From positions 1 to 59,840 of the forward strand of contig QYZZ01000089.1 in the NCBI GenBank assembly GCA_003838145.1: DNA of 59,840 nt, read 5' to 3'. Positions 45,261 through 54,195 of the stretch are shown here, piece after piece; position 1 is the first letter of the stretch, and each line of letters starts with the position of its first letter. The DNA comes from Tindallia sp. MSAO_Bac2. GTDB lineage: Bacteria; Bacillota; Clostridia; Peptostreptococcales; Tindalliaceae. The position numbers were made by a program, and so were the translations under genes. A model generated the notes under the pieces. The model ran no database searches, was not told the origin of the DNA, and saw nothing but the letters and a program-made list of their open reading frames with translations.

Positions 45261-46460
45261 ATGAAAAAAGAACAGCTTAGTAAACAGGGTTTTGCGACAC
45301 AAAGCATCCACGCAGGAGCTTTGAGAAACGAACAGGGAACATTGGCTACTCCTATTTACCAGACAGCAACGTTCCTATTTGATTCAGCCGAACAAGGTGG
45401 TAATCGATTTGCAGGAGAAGAAGAGGGATATATTTACTCCAGGATCGGAAATCCGACCAGCACTGTGATTGAAGAAAAAATGGCATTGCTTGAAGGAGGA
45501 GAAGCGGCTCTGGCGACTGCCTCGGGAATGGGGGCTATTACCTCGGCAATTTGGACAGCTGTTAAAGCCGGTGATCATATCATAGCTGCCAAAGCATTGT
45601 ATGGCTGCACCTTTGCCCTGTTGAGCCACGGTTTAAGCAGGTTTAATGTGGAAGTAACCTTTGTTGATATGAAAGACCCGGAAAATGTTCGCAAAGCCAT
45701 GAAGCCAAACACACGAATTGTATATATGGAGAGCCCGGCTAATCCAACCATGGAAATTGCAGATATTGAAGCCATCAGTAAAATTGCACATGAAAATGAA
45801 AACTGTATGGTAATGGTAGATAACACCTTCTGTACTCCTTACCTTCAAAAACCACTGGAATTGGGAGCGGATGTTGTTGTGCATTCTGCTACCAAATACC
45901 TGAACGGACATGGAGATGTCATTGCAGGGTTTGTGGTTGGAAGTCAGGAATTTCTTATGGAAGTAAGAACCTTTGGTTTAAAAGATATGACAGGCGCCGC
46001 CATCAGTCCCTTCAATTCTTTTCTTATTGAACGTGGTCTGAAAACCCTTAAGCTCAGAATGGATAAGCACTGTGAAAACGCCAGAGAAGTTGCTGAGTTC
46101 CTGCGGAATCATCCGGCAGTTAAAGAAGTCTACTACCCTGGATTTGATGATTTTCCTCAGGCTGAGCTGGTAAAAAAGCAAATGACTCAACCAGGTGCAA
46201 TGATAGCTTTTCTGATTCATGGAGGCCTCGAAAAGGGCAAACAAGTGATGGAGAAGGTTGAATTGTGTGGTCTGGCGGTAAGCCTTGGTGATGCAGAAAG
46301 TCTTATCCAACATCCGGCCAGTATGACACACTCTACCTATTCTCCGGAAGAATGCCAGATGGCCGGCATATCACCTGATCTTATACGGTTATCTGTAGGA
46401 TTGGAAGAAGCAGAAGATATAATGGCGGATCTTGATCAGGCATTGAACAGCATTCTTTAA
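45261..46460 (+). CDS. megL: Methionine gamma-lyase
   Basis: A 399-residue Cys/Met metabolism PLP enzyme. It has the YSRIGNPT motif, LYGCTFALLSHGLSRF with Cys116 (the residue typical of true methionine gamma-lyases), the PLP lysine Lys212 in SATKYLNGHGDV, and LSVGLEEAEDI. It cleaves methionine to methanethiol, 2-oxobutyrate and ammonia; 2-oxobutyrate can be oxidised by PFOR-type enzymes. It ends 4 bp inside the convergent dinB gene, and its terminator lies within dinB. Cystathionine gamma-lyase activity cannot be excluded. Confidence 0.9.
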   Translation: MKKEQLSKQGFATQSIHAGALRNEQGTLATPIYQTATFLFDSAEQGGNRFAGEEEGYIYSRIGNPTSTVIEEKMALLEGGEAALATASGMGAITSAIWTAVKAGDHIIAAKALYGCTFALLSHGLSRFNVEVTFVDMKDPENVRKAMKPNTRIVYMESPANPTMEIADIEAISKIAHENENCMVMVDNTFCTPYLQKPLELGADVVVHSATKYLNGHGDVIAGFVVGSQEFLMEVRTFGLKDMTGAAISPFNSFLIERGLKTLKLRMDKHCENAREVAEFLRNHPAVKEVYYPGFDDFPQAELVKKQMTQPGAMIAFLIHGGLEKGKQVMEKVELCGLAVSLGDAESLIQHPASMTHSTYSPEECQMAGISPDLIRLSVGLEEAEDIMADLDQALNSIL

Positions 46461-47659
46461 GTATCCTGTTTATCAATTAATGAAGCGCGGCTGACGATTG
46501 TTGAGCCGTGCTTTTTTCTTATGCTATCCATCACTTCGTCAATTTTATAAGAGTTGTTTAGTTTGTTTTCTGGAGAATCAATGTTTAATGAATCGAACAT
46601 ACTCATCTGACGGCCGTCATCAATTGAATCAAAGCCGGTTAAACTGATACCTATCAAACGGACGCCTTTGGCAGCGGGCCAGTGCTTTTTTAAAAGAGCA
46701 AATCCCATATCAAAAAGATCTTTAGTATAAAAAGTGGGAGTGGTTGTAGTCTGTCTGGTGATGCTTTTAAAATCGTTAAACTTTATCGTAATCTGAATGG
46801 TAGTCCCTTTTTTTCTGTGGTTTCTTGCTCGTATACCTACATCTTCAGCGAGGGATAAAAATATACTCCGGACGGAATCAGCAGCATAAGCATCTGTCTT
46901 GAGGGTAGTGGAACGTCCAATAGATTTCATTTCATCTTTTAAGTGAGGAACAACAGGAGAAGAATCAATCCCGTTCGCTTTACGATGAAGATCCATTCCA
47001 ACACTTCCGAGATGGGTCACCAGAGTTGAAACATCAGCAGCAGCAATTTCTCCTATGGTGGATATTTTCAGAGCTTTTAGCTTCTCCATAGTCTTGTTGC
47101 CTACCCCATACATAGCCTGAGCAGGCATAGGCCATAATTTATCAGTTATATTTTTGGGCCAAAGCTCAGTAATGCCCAATGGTTTTTTCATATCTGCAGC
47201 CATTTTAGATAAAAACTTATTATCTGAAATACCGATAGAGCACCACAGGTCTAATTCATTTTTCAGGCCAGTCATGATTTTTTCAGCTACCTGAAAAGGG
47301 GAACCAAACAGCTTTTCTGTACCTGTGATATCCAACCAGGCTTCGTCAATGCTGTTTTGCTCGATTACTGGTGAAAAGTGATGCAAATAACTCATAACTT
47401 CTTTTGATCTCTGGTTATAAAAAGTATGATCCGGGGCGATGGTTACCAGATCAGGACACTTTTTAAAAGCTTCGTGTAGAGTCATGGCAGTTTTCACACC
47501 ATAATTTCTGGCACTATAATTTGCAGCAAGAACAATACCCGTTCTGTTTTGTGGATCGCCGGCAACAGCAGCAGGAATATTTTTCAGTGCTGAATTACGA
47601 CTCATTTCACAGCTAATATAAAAGGCATTCATATCTACCAGTAAAACTATTCTTTCCAT
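46457..47659 (-). CDS. dinB: DNA polymerase IV (Y-family translesion polymerase)
   Basis: A 400-residue Y-family polymerase for error-prone translesion synthesis. It has the first catalytic Asp in LLVDMNAFYISCE, YSARNYGVKTAM, the second acidic pair SIDEAWLDITG, two helix-hairpin-helix segments (AMYGVGNKTMEKL) and a C-terminal clamp-binding QMSMF motif. ATG 47659 lies 9 nt after GAGG; an ATG three codons upstream touches that site and is less likely. Confidence 0.93.
   Translation of the reverse strand: MERIVLLVDMNAFYISCEMSRNSALKNIPAAVAGDPQNRTGIVLAANYSARNYGVKTAMTLHEAFKKCPDLVTIAPDHTFYNQRSKEVMSYLHHFSPVIEQNSIDEAWLDITGTEKLFGSPFQVAEKIMTGLKNELDLWCSIGISDNKFLSKMAADMKKPLGITELWPKNITDKLWPMPAQAMYGVGNKTMEKLKALKISTIGEIAAADVSTLVTHLGSVGMDLHRKANGIDSSPVVPHLKDEMKSIGRSTTLKTDAYAADSVRSIFLSLAEDVGIRARNHRKKGTTIQITIKFNDFKSITRQTTTTPTFYTKDLFDMGFALLKKHWPAAKGVRLIGISLTGFDSIDDGRQMSMFDSLNIDSPENKLNNSYKIDEVMDSIRKKHGSTIVSRASLIDKQDT
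46484..46517 (+). terminator. megL terminator embedded in the dinB coding region
   Basis: AGCGCGGCT (46484-46492) with AGCCGTGCT (46504-46512, one G-T pair), followed by T6. It lies wholly within the last codons of the convergent dinB gene. Confidence 0.75.
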
Positions 47660-47795
47660 ATTTATCATCCTCGGACAAAATGATAGGCAGCGGTAATACT
47701 GTTTCTGTAATTATCCACCAGGGAAAAGGATGTGTCAAGTTTGCTAATAGTGGCATATGTCCTGTATATTAGGACGTAAAAAGAACCCTGAATGG

Positions 47796-47823
47796 TTTAC
47801 AAAAAATAAATTTATGATATAAT
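47796..47823 (+). promoter_or_regulatory. sigma-A promoter of the c-di-GMP riboswitch transcript
   Basis: TTTACA (47796-47801), 16 bp, TATAAT (47818-47823). Confidence 0.65.
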
Positions 47824-47856
47824 TTTGTTTAAATTAAATTAGCTTGGGTAATCAAT

Positions 47857-47948
47857 AATTTCCCGAAAAGGCAAACTGCTGGAAACAGCAGGACGCAAAG
47901 CTATAGGGCCCGTATATAGGCAGCCAGCTACCGAACGAAATTTTTTTT
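47857..47948 (+). promoter_or_regulatory. c-di-GMP-I (GEMM) riboswitch
   Basis: The core reads AAAAGGCAAACTGCTGGAAA, CAGCAGGACGCAAAGC, GGCAGCCAGCTACCGA, matching the GEMM-I aptamer (GGCAAAC, GGACGCAAAGC, GCCAGCTACCG). AATTTC (47857-47862) and GAAATT (47937-47942) close the structure, and eight T start within the 3' arm, so the closed aptamer may itself act as a terminator (an OFF switch, inferred). Confidence 0.92.
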
Positions 47949-47989
47949 GTGTTTATCCGGCATCAAAAAAGGTTTAAAGGAGTGACAGT

Positions 47990-49036
47990 GTGAAACTTGC
48001 AAAAATACTAGTTCTTGTCATCCTGGTTATAAGCATAAGCAGCACCTCGGCATTCGCATCCAGCAACGGATCCGGGTTTGCCGACGTAGATTTAACAGAC
48101 TGGCACGTAGGATATGTACTGACATTATCGGACATGGATGTGGTTAGAGGATATAGTGATCGAACCTTCAGACCGGACGGTACAATTAGCAAGGCAGAGT
48201 TTATCGTTCTTGCAATGAAAACCAGTCATCGCCATTATGAAACAGCTGAGAATGAGCACTGGGCTATGAATTACATACGCGGTGCCGAAGAAATGGGAGC
48301 CGTTGAGCCAGGGGAAGCCAAAACCATGGCATTGGATGAACCCATCAATCGGGCTGAAGCCGCCCGCATATTGGTTAGAACTCAACTCAATGAAGATACT
48401 GAAGGGTGCGAATCATTTATTGATCAAATTGATGATTATCACTCCATTCCTGAAGATTATCAGACGTATGTTCTGAAAGCATTTGCCAAAAACTGGATTT
48501 CTGGTTACCCGGATGGAACTTTCCGACCTGCAAATGAAGTCACCAGAGCTGAAGCATCAGTTATGCTGACAAAATCCATGGGAGAGCAAGCTCAATCCCG
48601 AATGGAACAAATGCTGGAAGAGGCTGAGCGTCTTCTTCAGAAAGAGGTTGAGCAGGCTGATAATCTGCGTGAAAGCATTCTTAAAGAAGCTTTGTCTTTA
48701 AAAGGAACACCTTACCGCTTTGGCGGTTCCAGTCCAAACACCGGTTTTGATTGCTCCGGCTATGTTTCATATGTTCTGGCAAAACATGGTATTGTTTTAC
48801 CGCGATCCAGCTCTGATATGTATCACTCTGTGGAGCATATCTCAAGAGATGAAATGCAGCCCGGAGATTTGGTGTTTTTTACGGCATACCAAGCTGGACC
48901 ATCCCACGTTGGGTTTTATGCGGGGGAAGGACAGTTTGTTCATGCTCCATCCTCTGGCAGAACCGTCTCCTTTGATCATATCGATAATTCCTCTTACTGG
49001 GGTCCCCGTTTTTTAACAGCAGCTCGTGTAAAATAG
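47990..49036 (+). CDS. SLH-domain NlpC/P60 cell-wall peptidase
   Basis: A 348-residue exported protein. A signal peptide ends near ASA-type SAFA (about residue 24). Three S-layer-homology domains follow (about 30-78, 85-125, 146-188; the first and third have GYSDRTFRPDG and GYPDGTFRPANEV), then a short coiled coil (about 190-225) and an NlpC/P60 domain with Cys255 (DCSGYV), His in SHVGFYAGEG and His in FVHAPS. It should bind wall polymers and cut peptidoglycan stem peptides. GTG 47990 follows AAAGGAGTG. Expression is controlled by the upstream c-di-GMP riboswitch. Confidence 0.93.
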   Translation: MKLAKILVLVILVISISSTSAFASSNGSGFADVDLTDWHVGYVLTLSDMDVVRGYSDRTFRPDGTISKAEFIVLAMKTSHRHYETAENEHWAMNYIRGAEEMGAVEPGEAKTMALDEPINRAEAARILVRTQLNEDTEGCESFIDQIDDYHSIPEDYQTYVLKAFAKNWISGYPDGTFRPANEVTRAEASVMLTKSMGEQAQSRMEQMLEEAERLLQKEVEQADNLRESILKEALSLKGTPYRFGGSSPNTGFDCSGYVSYVLAKHGIVLPRSSSDMYHSVEHISRDEMQPGDLVFFTAYQAGPSHVGFYAGEGQFVHAPSSGRTVSFDHIDNSSYWGPRFLTAARVK

Positions 49037-49060
49037 AACTTCAAATTAATAGATTACAAA

Positions 49061-49096
49061 AAGAATCTTCGGAGGTAGTTCCGAAGATTCTTTTTG
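49061..49096. terminator. bidirectional intrinsic terminator
   Basis: A perfect 13-bp stem (49061-49073 with 49080-49092) followed by T5 on the plus strand and T-rich sequence on the minus strand; shared by the convergent NlpC/P60 and DUF4349 genes. Confidence 0.85.
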
Positions 49097-49105
49097 CTAA
49101 TGAAA

Positions 49106-50089
49106 TTATTCATCTGATGGTGTTGACTTCTTTTTTTTGAATTTACGTCTTGGTTGGATATATTTCTGGTACAATTTCCGAAGGAGCATGAATATCGAGC
49201 CAAATACAATTATAAAAGGAATTGCCATAATAGCAAAGGTAATAAGATATTTTAAAGACTCTACAACGGCCAGAATTGAATCCTGCAACGCTTCCTGCAA
49301 ATCCGACAGAAAGCCTGGTGGGTCGTCCGGATCAGGTGTTATTTCATCGACTTCCCTTATTGTCATATGAATGGTGGAGAACTGGATCAAATTATCCCAT
49401 TTTTGCAAGGTGCCTGTTAAGCTCTCCACTTGATAACGAATATTGGATAATTCGGATTCGATTCGCATGATGTCGTCAATGCTGTCTGCTTTTTCCAGGA
49501 GACTTAACAGACGTTCTTCCTGAACCTGCAAACTATTTAAACGAGCTTCTGTATCAAAATATCGCTCCGTAATATTTTCGCCATGGGTACTTTCTGAGGT
49601 GACGTTGCCAAATTCCCTTATCTGGTCAGCAAAACTGTGAAATCGCTGCTCAGGGACCCGAAAAGTGAAAGATGCATATCGCCTCGAATGTCTGGAGGAG
49701 TCACCAATTCTTCTTCCTTCAATAGTTGAATTTTCGGTGTAACCACCAATCTCGTTAACGTATTTTGTAACATCTGACACAGTATCCTCAAAGTCCAGGG
49801 TCTCCATAGATATTTCGCCGGTATAAATCACTTTATGCTGGCTTTCCGTTGTGCTGCTGAGATCCAGTCCGGAGCCTTCTCCACGTTCTTCTGCCATAGC
49901 ATCCCGCGACACCTCCATATCCGGTGCTGGTGCACTTTCGGCAGTATCATAGTCTGGTGCCATAGCCGGTTCGGACATCGCTGCATCTTCTCTTGGCGCT
50001 CCACATCCTGCAATAATAAGGATAATGACAAGCAGTAAAAGAAACAGGGATAAACAGCTTTTTTTATTCTTGAAATTGTACGGTATCAT
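49106..50089 (-). CDS. DUF4349 lipoprotein
   Basis: A 327-residue protein with a lipobox (IIAGC), an acidic Met/Ala/Pro-rich linker, a DUF4349 domain (about 85-265: VIYTGEISMETLDFEDTVSD, GGYTENSTIEGRRIGDSSR, coiled coil ERYFDTEARLNSLQVQEERL) and a C-terminal membrane helix (about 285-308) with a basic cytoplasmic tail. It is probably anchored at both ends. Function unknown. The ATG follows AAAGGAAGGGG. Confidence 0.88.
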   Translation of the reverse strand: MIPYNFKNKKSCLSLFLLLLVIILIIAGCGAPREDAAMSEPAMAPDYDTAESAPAPDMEVSRDAMAEERGEGSGLDLSSTTESQHKVIYTGEISMETLDFEDTVSDVTKYVNEIGGYTENSTIEGRRIGDSSRHSRRYASFTFRVPEQRFHSFADQIREFGNVTSESTHGENITERYFDTEARLNSLQVQEERLLSLLEKADSIDDIMRIESELSNIRYQVESLTGTLQKWDNLIQFSTIHMTIREVDEITPDPDDPPGFLSDLQEALQDSILAVVESLKYLITFAIMAIPFIIVFGSIFMLLRKLYQKYIQPRRKFKKKKSTPSDE

Positions 50090-50238
50090 TTTAACCCCTT
50101 CCTTTCGTCATGTTTCAGTTACTGTTAAAGACGAACCCCGACAATAAAAGTTTCATAATTTCTTAAATTGTTATTATTACATGATTGTGGTAAAATCTTT
50201 AACATCAGGTATATTGCTAATACCCTAATAATAATACG

Positions 50239-50276
50239 GCTAATCCGGGTCGTATCGATGATACGGCATTGTTAGC
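50239..50276 (+). promoter_or_regulatory. nested inverted repeats upstream of the ABC exporter
   Basis: Outer arms GCTAA (50239-50243) / TTAGC (50272-50276) enclose CGTATC (50251-50256) / GATACG (50260-50265). It is either an operator or a leader hairpin. Confidence 0.35.
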
Positions 50277-50299
50277 ATTGGTAAGAAAGGTGTATTTTT

Positions 50300-52045
50300 A
50301 TGCTTAAAAAATTTATTGGCTATTACAGACCACATTTACCGCTGTTTTTTCTTGATTTTGGCTGTGCTTTTATTACAGCCCTTATGGACCTGGTGTTTCC
50401 TTTCATGGTGACAATCATTATAGATGACGTCATTCCAGCAGGAAACTTTCATCTGTTTATAACAATCGCAGCTGGGATGTTGATTTTTTTCATTGTTCGA
50501 GCACTACTTCAATATATTGTAGACTATTGGGGTCATGTACTGGGAATACGAATGGAATATCACATGCGGAAAGATTTGTTCCAGCATCTCCAGAAACAAT
50601 CTTTTAATTATTACGACAATACTAAAACAGGTCATGTAATGTCGCGGTTGGTAAATGATCTGAATGAAATTTCAGAGCTGGCACATCACGGTCCAGAGGA
50701 CTTATTTATTGCAATGGTAACATTAACAGGATCGTTCATTATTATGTTAAATATGAACTGGCAGCTTACGCTTATCACTTTTGCACTTATTCCTATTGTC
50801 ATGACCTTTACGATATTAAAAAACAAACGAATGCAAATAGCCTTCCGTAATATGAGACGAAAGCTGGCAGACATTAATGCACAGGTGGAGGATAGCATTG
50901 CCGGTGCGCGTGTGGTAAAGTCCTTTACCAACGAAAGTCTGGAAGAAGAAAAATTTAAAAAAGGAAACGAAGAATTCCGAAATTCAAAGGAAAAAACGCT
51001 TAAGGTTATGGCGGAATTTTTTGCCGGGGTCAATTTCTTTACCAATGCCATAAACTTGGCGGTGATTACTTTTGGCGGGTATTTTGTTTATCAGGGAACC
51101 ATGAGAACAGGTGAATTGATGGGGTTTTTGCTTTATGTTTCCATGTTTTTACAGCCTATGAGAAAGTTGACAGTGCTGGTTGAAAACTACCAGAAGGGAA
51201 TGGCCGGATTTCACCGTTTTGTGGAAACGCTGGAACTGGAGCCGGATATACAGGATCAACCAGGTTCTGCTGATATTACGGAGGTGGATGGGAAAATTGA
51301 TTTTGAGAATGTCACATTCAGCTACAATCAAAAAGATAATGAACAGATAAATGTGCTGAAAAATTTAAGTTTTACGATTATGCCTGGCGAAACCATTGCA
51401 CTGGTAGGCCCTTCCGGCGCTGGGAAAACCACATTGTGCAATTTAATACCCCGCTTTTATGAACTGGATGACGGAACTATAAAAGTGGACGGTCGTGATA
51501 TAAAAAGCTATACCCAGAAGTCACTCAGGAGTCATATTGGTACTGTGCAGCAGGATGTATTTCTTTTTTCCGGAAGTGTAAGGGATAATATTGCTTATGC
51601 TAATATAAATGCTTCTGAGGAAGAAGTAATATGGGCAGCAAAAATGGCTAATGCCCATGATTTTATTCTCAAGCTAGAGAATGGTTACGACACCTATATT
51701 GGAGAGCGTGGCATTAAGCTGTCAGGAGGACAGAAACAGCGGCTTTCGATTGCCCGTATATTTTTGAAAAATCCACCTATCCTGATTCTTGATGAAGCAA
51801 CATCGGCGCTTGATCATGAAACAGAAAAATTAATTCAACAGTCTCTGGAGAAGCTTTCCATCCAAAGAACCACTCTGGTTATTGCGCATCGTCTGGCAAC
51901 GATACAAAATGCAGATCGGATTATGGTGCTGACGGATGAAGGAATTGCCGAAGAAGGCAGCCACGATGTGTTAATGAATAAGAACGGTGTCTATGCCCGC
52001 TTATACCGGGCACAGTTTGGTAAAACACCTGATGAAGTAGCCTGA
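50300..52045 (+). CDS. ABC exporter half-transporter (MsbA/BmrA type)
   Basis: A 581-residue fusion of a six-helix type I exporter domain (about 1-310) and an ATPase domain with Walker A GPSGAGKTT, Q-loop, signature LSGGQKQR, Walker B ILILDEATSALD and IAHRLATIQNADRI. It should act as a homodimer that exports a lipid or drug-like substrate; the substrate is unknown. The ATG follows AAGAAAGGTG. It ends directly against the convergent racemase gene with no clear terminator. Confidence 0.92.
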   Translation: MLKKFIGYYRPHLPLFFLDFGCAFITALMDLVFPFMVTIIIDDVIPAGNFHLFITIAAGMLIFFIVRALLQYIVDYWGHVLGIRMEYHMRKDLFQHLQKQSFNYYDNTKTGHVMSRLVNDLNEISELAHHGPEDLFIAMVTLTGSFIIMLNMNWQLTLITFALIPIVMTFTILKNKRMQIAFRNMRRKLADINAQVEDSIAGARVVKSFTNESLEEEKFKKGNEEFRNSKEKTLKVMAEFFAGVNFFTNAINLAVITFGGYFVYQGTMRTGELMGFLLYVSMFLQPMRKLTVLVENYQKGMAGFHRFVETLELEPDIQDQPGSADITEVDGKIDFENVTFSYNQKDNEQINVLKNLSFTIMPGETIALVGPSGAGKTTLCNLIPRFYELDDGTIKVDGRDIKSYTQKSLRSHIGTVQQDVFLFSGSVRDNIAYANINASEEEVIWAAKMANAHDFILKLENGYDTYIGERGIKLSGGQKQRLSIARIFLKNPPILILDEATSALDHETEKLIQQSLEKLSIQRTTLVIAHRLATIQNADRIMVLTDEGIAEEGSHDVLMNKNGVYARLYRAQFGKTPDEVA

Positions 52046-52747
52046 CTATTCTTTTGCCAGCCGAACCGCTTCGTAAGCCAGCAAATCCAACGGATCAATT
52101 ACTGGAAGCGGTGAAGGCTGGTTTTTTAACAGCAAGCCTATTTCGGTACAGCCAGCAATGGCGCAACTTATTCCGGACTGCTGATAACGTTGCATTAAAC
52201 GATATACTCGCTCGATATTATGTTCATCTGTGTAACCGGCTTTTATACCACGAGAGCCGTAAATCAGATCCATCACTTCGTCTTCCTGAATGCTTTCGCC
52301 TGGAAAAACAAGGCTTTCTTCAGGTAAATAGTTTGTGTACAGGCCAGATTGAATACTACCGCTGGTGGCTATGACCAATACTTTTACCTGGCGGGAGAAA
52401 TGTTGATCAATGTTCTGCTTCATCAGTGTAAATGCATTTATCAAGGGTATCTTCAGCCTGGTTTGCACCTCGTCATAAAAGTAATGGGCTGTCATGCAGG
52501 GCATAGCTAAGAAATCAGCTCCTGCTCCTTCCAGATTTAATGCTGTTTCCACCATTGCCTTAACAGGACTGACGCCGTTCCGAAGAATGGCATCCGTGCG
52601 GTCCGGTATTTTTGCGTTAGAGTCAATGATCACCCTCAAATGATCAGAATCTTTATTTGCAGGAGTGTTTTTGATAATTCTTCCGAATAAATCCCAGGTG
52701 GCTTCCGGCCCCATACCTCCGAGGATTCCTACAGTTTTTTCTTTCAT
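52046..52747 (-). CDS. Aspartate/glutamate racemase family protein
   Basis: A 233-residue PLP-independent racemase-type protein. It has the N-terminal GILGGMGPEAT and the two catalytic cysteines Cys84 (MPCMTAH) and Cys200 (AGCTEIG). The usual PCNTAH motif has Met in place of Asn at residue 85, which may change substrate. It probably interconverts L- and D-aspartate or glutamate. It sits 85 bp downstream of a symporter gene on the same strand, separated by a terminator. Confidence 0.85.
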   Translation of the reverse strand: MKEKTVGILGGMGPEATWDLFGRIIKNTPANKDSDHLRVIIDSNAKIPDRTDAILRNGVSPVKAMVETALNLEGAGADFLAMPCMTAHYFYDEVQTRLKIPLINAFTLMKQNIDQHFSRQVKVLVIATSGSIQSGLYTNYLPEESLVFPGESIQEDEVMDLIYGSRGIKAGYTDEHNIERVYRLMQRYQQSGISCAIAGCTEIGLLLKNQPSPLPVIDPLDLLAYEAVRLAKE

Positions 52748-52780
52748 TTGGATAGGCTCCTTTCTGTGACTGTGTTAAAA

Positions 52781-52810
52781 AAAAGCCTGGTATTTAACCA
52801 GGCTTTTTTA
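52781..52810 (-). terminator. intrinsic terminator of the symporter gene
   Basis: AAGCCTGG (52783-52790) with CCAGGCTT (52798-52805), flanked by A8 on the 5' side and T6 on the 3' side; it can work in both directions and separates the symporter from the racemase. Confidence 0.8.
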
Positions 52811-52831
52811 GAAAAATTAGATATTAAATGA

Positions 52832-54064
52832 TTAACCCAGTTGAGCCTCTTCAGGCACTTCAAGCTCATCTTCAGTTGCTGCAACAACAACGGCTGCAGA
52901 AGCATCACCGATTACGTTTACTGAAGTTCTGGCCATATCCAGAATACGGTCAATACCAGCGACGAGAGCTACACCGTCCAACGGAAGACCAATAGAGGTT
53001 AACACCAGTGAAAGCATGATCATACCAGCTCCGGGCACACCAGCAGTTCCAATGGATGCTAAAGTGGCTGTTAATATTATCGTACCCATTTGAGCCATCG
53101 TTAATTCGATACCGTATACCTGAGCAACAAAGAGAACACTAACACCCTGATATAATGCTGTACCATCCATATTGATGGTAGCACCAAGAGGCAGCACAAA
53201 ACTCGATACTTTCTGGGAAATACCCAGATTTTCGCGTGCACATTTGATGGTTACCGGAAGGGTTCCGGCACTGCTGGTGGTACTGAAAGCTGTAATGGCT
53301 GCTGGCGCCACTCCTTTAAAGAATTTGACAGGACTGATTTTACCCATAACCGAAACAGCTGTGCTGTAAACAATCGTAGCGTGAAGGATACACCCCAGAT
53401 AGACAGCTCCAATAACGGTAGCTAAAGGAAGAAGTACGGATAAACCGTGATTGACAACAACTGGTGTGATCAGACCAAATACTCCAATGGGAGCAAAGGC
53501 CATTACGTATGAAGTAACTTTATACATGATTTCGGCCAGACCGTCAAAGAAATCGATGAATACTTTTCCTTTTTCTTTTGGAATTGAGTTAAAAGCAACT
53601 CCGAGGAAAAGGGCAAAAACAATAATTTGAAGCATATTACCATCTGCCATGGCACTGATAGCGTTTCGTGGAATAATATTGAGCAGTGTTTCTGTAAGAG
53701 CAGGTGCTTCTGAAGCTGCTACATCAGCATCAACCGGTATGGAGAGTCCTACTCCCGGTTTGAATAAAGAGCCTAAAACAAGGCCGATGGTAATGGCGAA
53801 AGCAGTTGTAACCAGATAATAAGCAAGTGTTTTTCCGCCCATGCGGCCGAGGGTCTTGGGATCACCAACACTGGCAGCGCCAACAATGAGGGATGAAAAT
53901 ACCAGTGGAACAATGATCATCATGATCATGTTAAGGAACAGGCGTCCCAAGGGTGCGATGAAGGTGTTTACAAAATCCGGAGCACCCTGCAAAACCAGAC
54001 CGGCTACCAAACCGGCCACCAGACCAAGCAAGATTTTGGTGGTAAGCGTCATTTTGCTTTTCAA
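52832..54064 (-). CDS. Dicarboxylate/amino-acid:cation symporter (DAACS family)
   Basis: A 410-residue sodium- or proton-coupled symporter of the GltP/GltT class. It has about eight helices and the re-entrant loop motifs FSTTSSAGTLPVT (HP1) and GTAGVPGAGMIML (HP2) with NMDGTALYQG between. Glutamate, aspartate or C4-dicarboxylates are the likely cargo. TTG 54064 lies 7 nt after AAGGAGG; longer in-frame starts up to 54163 run through the promoter and are rejected. The adjacent GlnK/GlnL-like two-component system on the same strand probably controls it. Confidence 0.92.
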   Translation of the reverse strand: MKSKMTLTTKILLGLVAGLVAGLVLQGAPDFVNTFIAPLGRLFLNMIMMIIVPLVFSSLIVGAASVGDPKTLGRMGGKTLAYYLVTTAFAITIGLVLGSLFKPGVGLSIPVDADVAASEAPALTETLLNIIPRNAISAMADGNMLQIIVFALFLGVAFNSIPKEKGKVFIDFFDGLAEIMYKVTSYVMAFAPIGVFGLITPVVVNHGLSVLLPLATVIGAVYLGCILHATIVYSTAVSVMGKISPVKFFKGVAPAAITAFSTTSSAGTLPVTIKCARENLGISQKVSSFVLPLGATINMDGTALYQGVSVLFVAQVYGIELTMAQMGTIILTATLASIGTAGVPGAGMIMLSLVLTSIGLPLDGVALVAGIDRILDMARTSVNVIGDASAAVVVAATEDELEVPEEAQLG

Positions 54065-54195
54065 TATAATTCCTCCTTTTCCATGCACTTTAAAATATAT
54101 AACGACAACATCATTATATAATTCAAGTGACAGAAACAGACAAAAAGGGACATAAAAAGACACAGAATCGAGAGAATTAATTGAATTTTTTCAAA

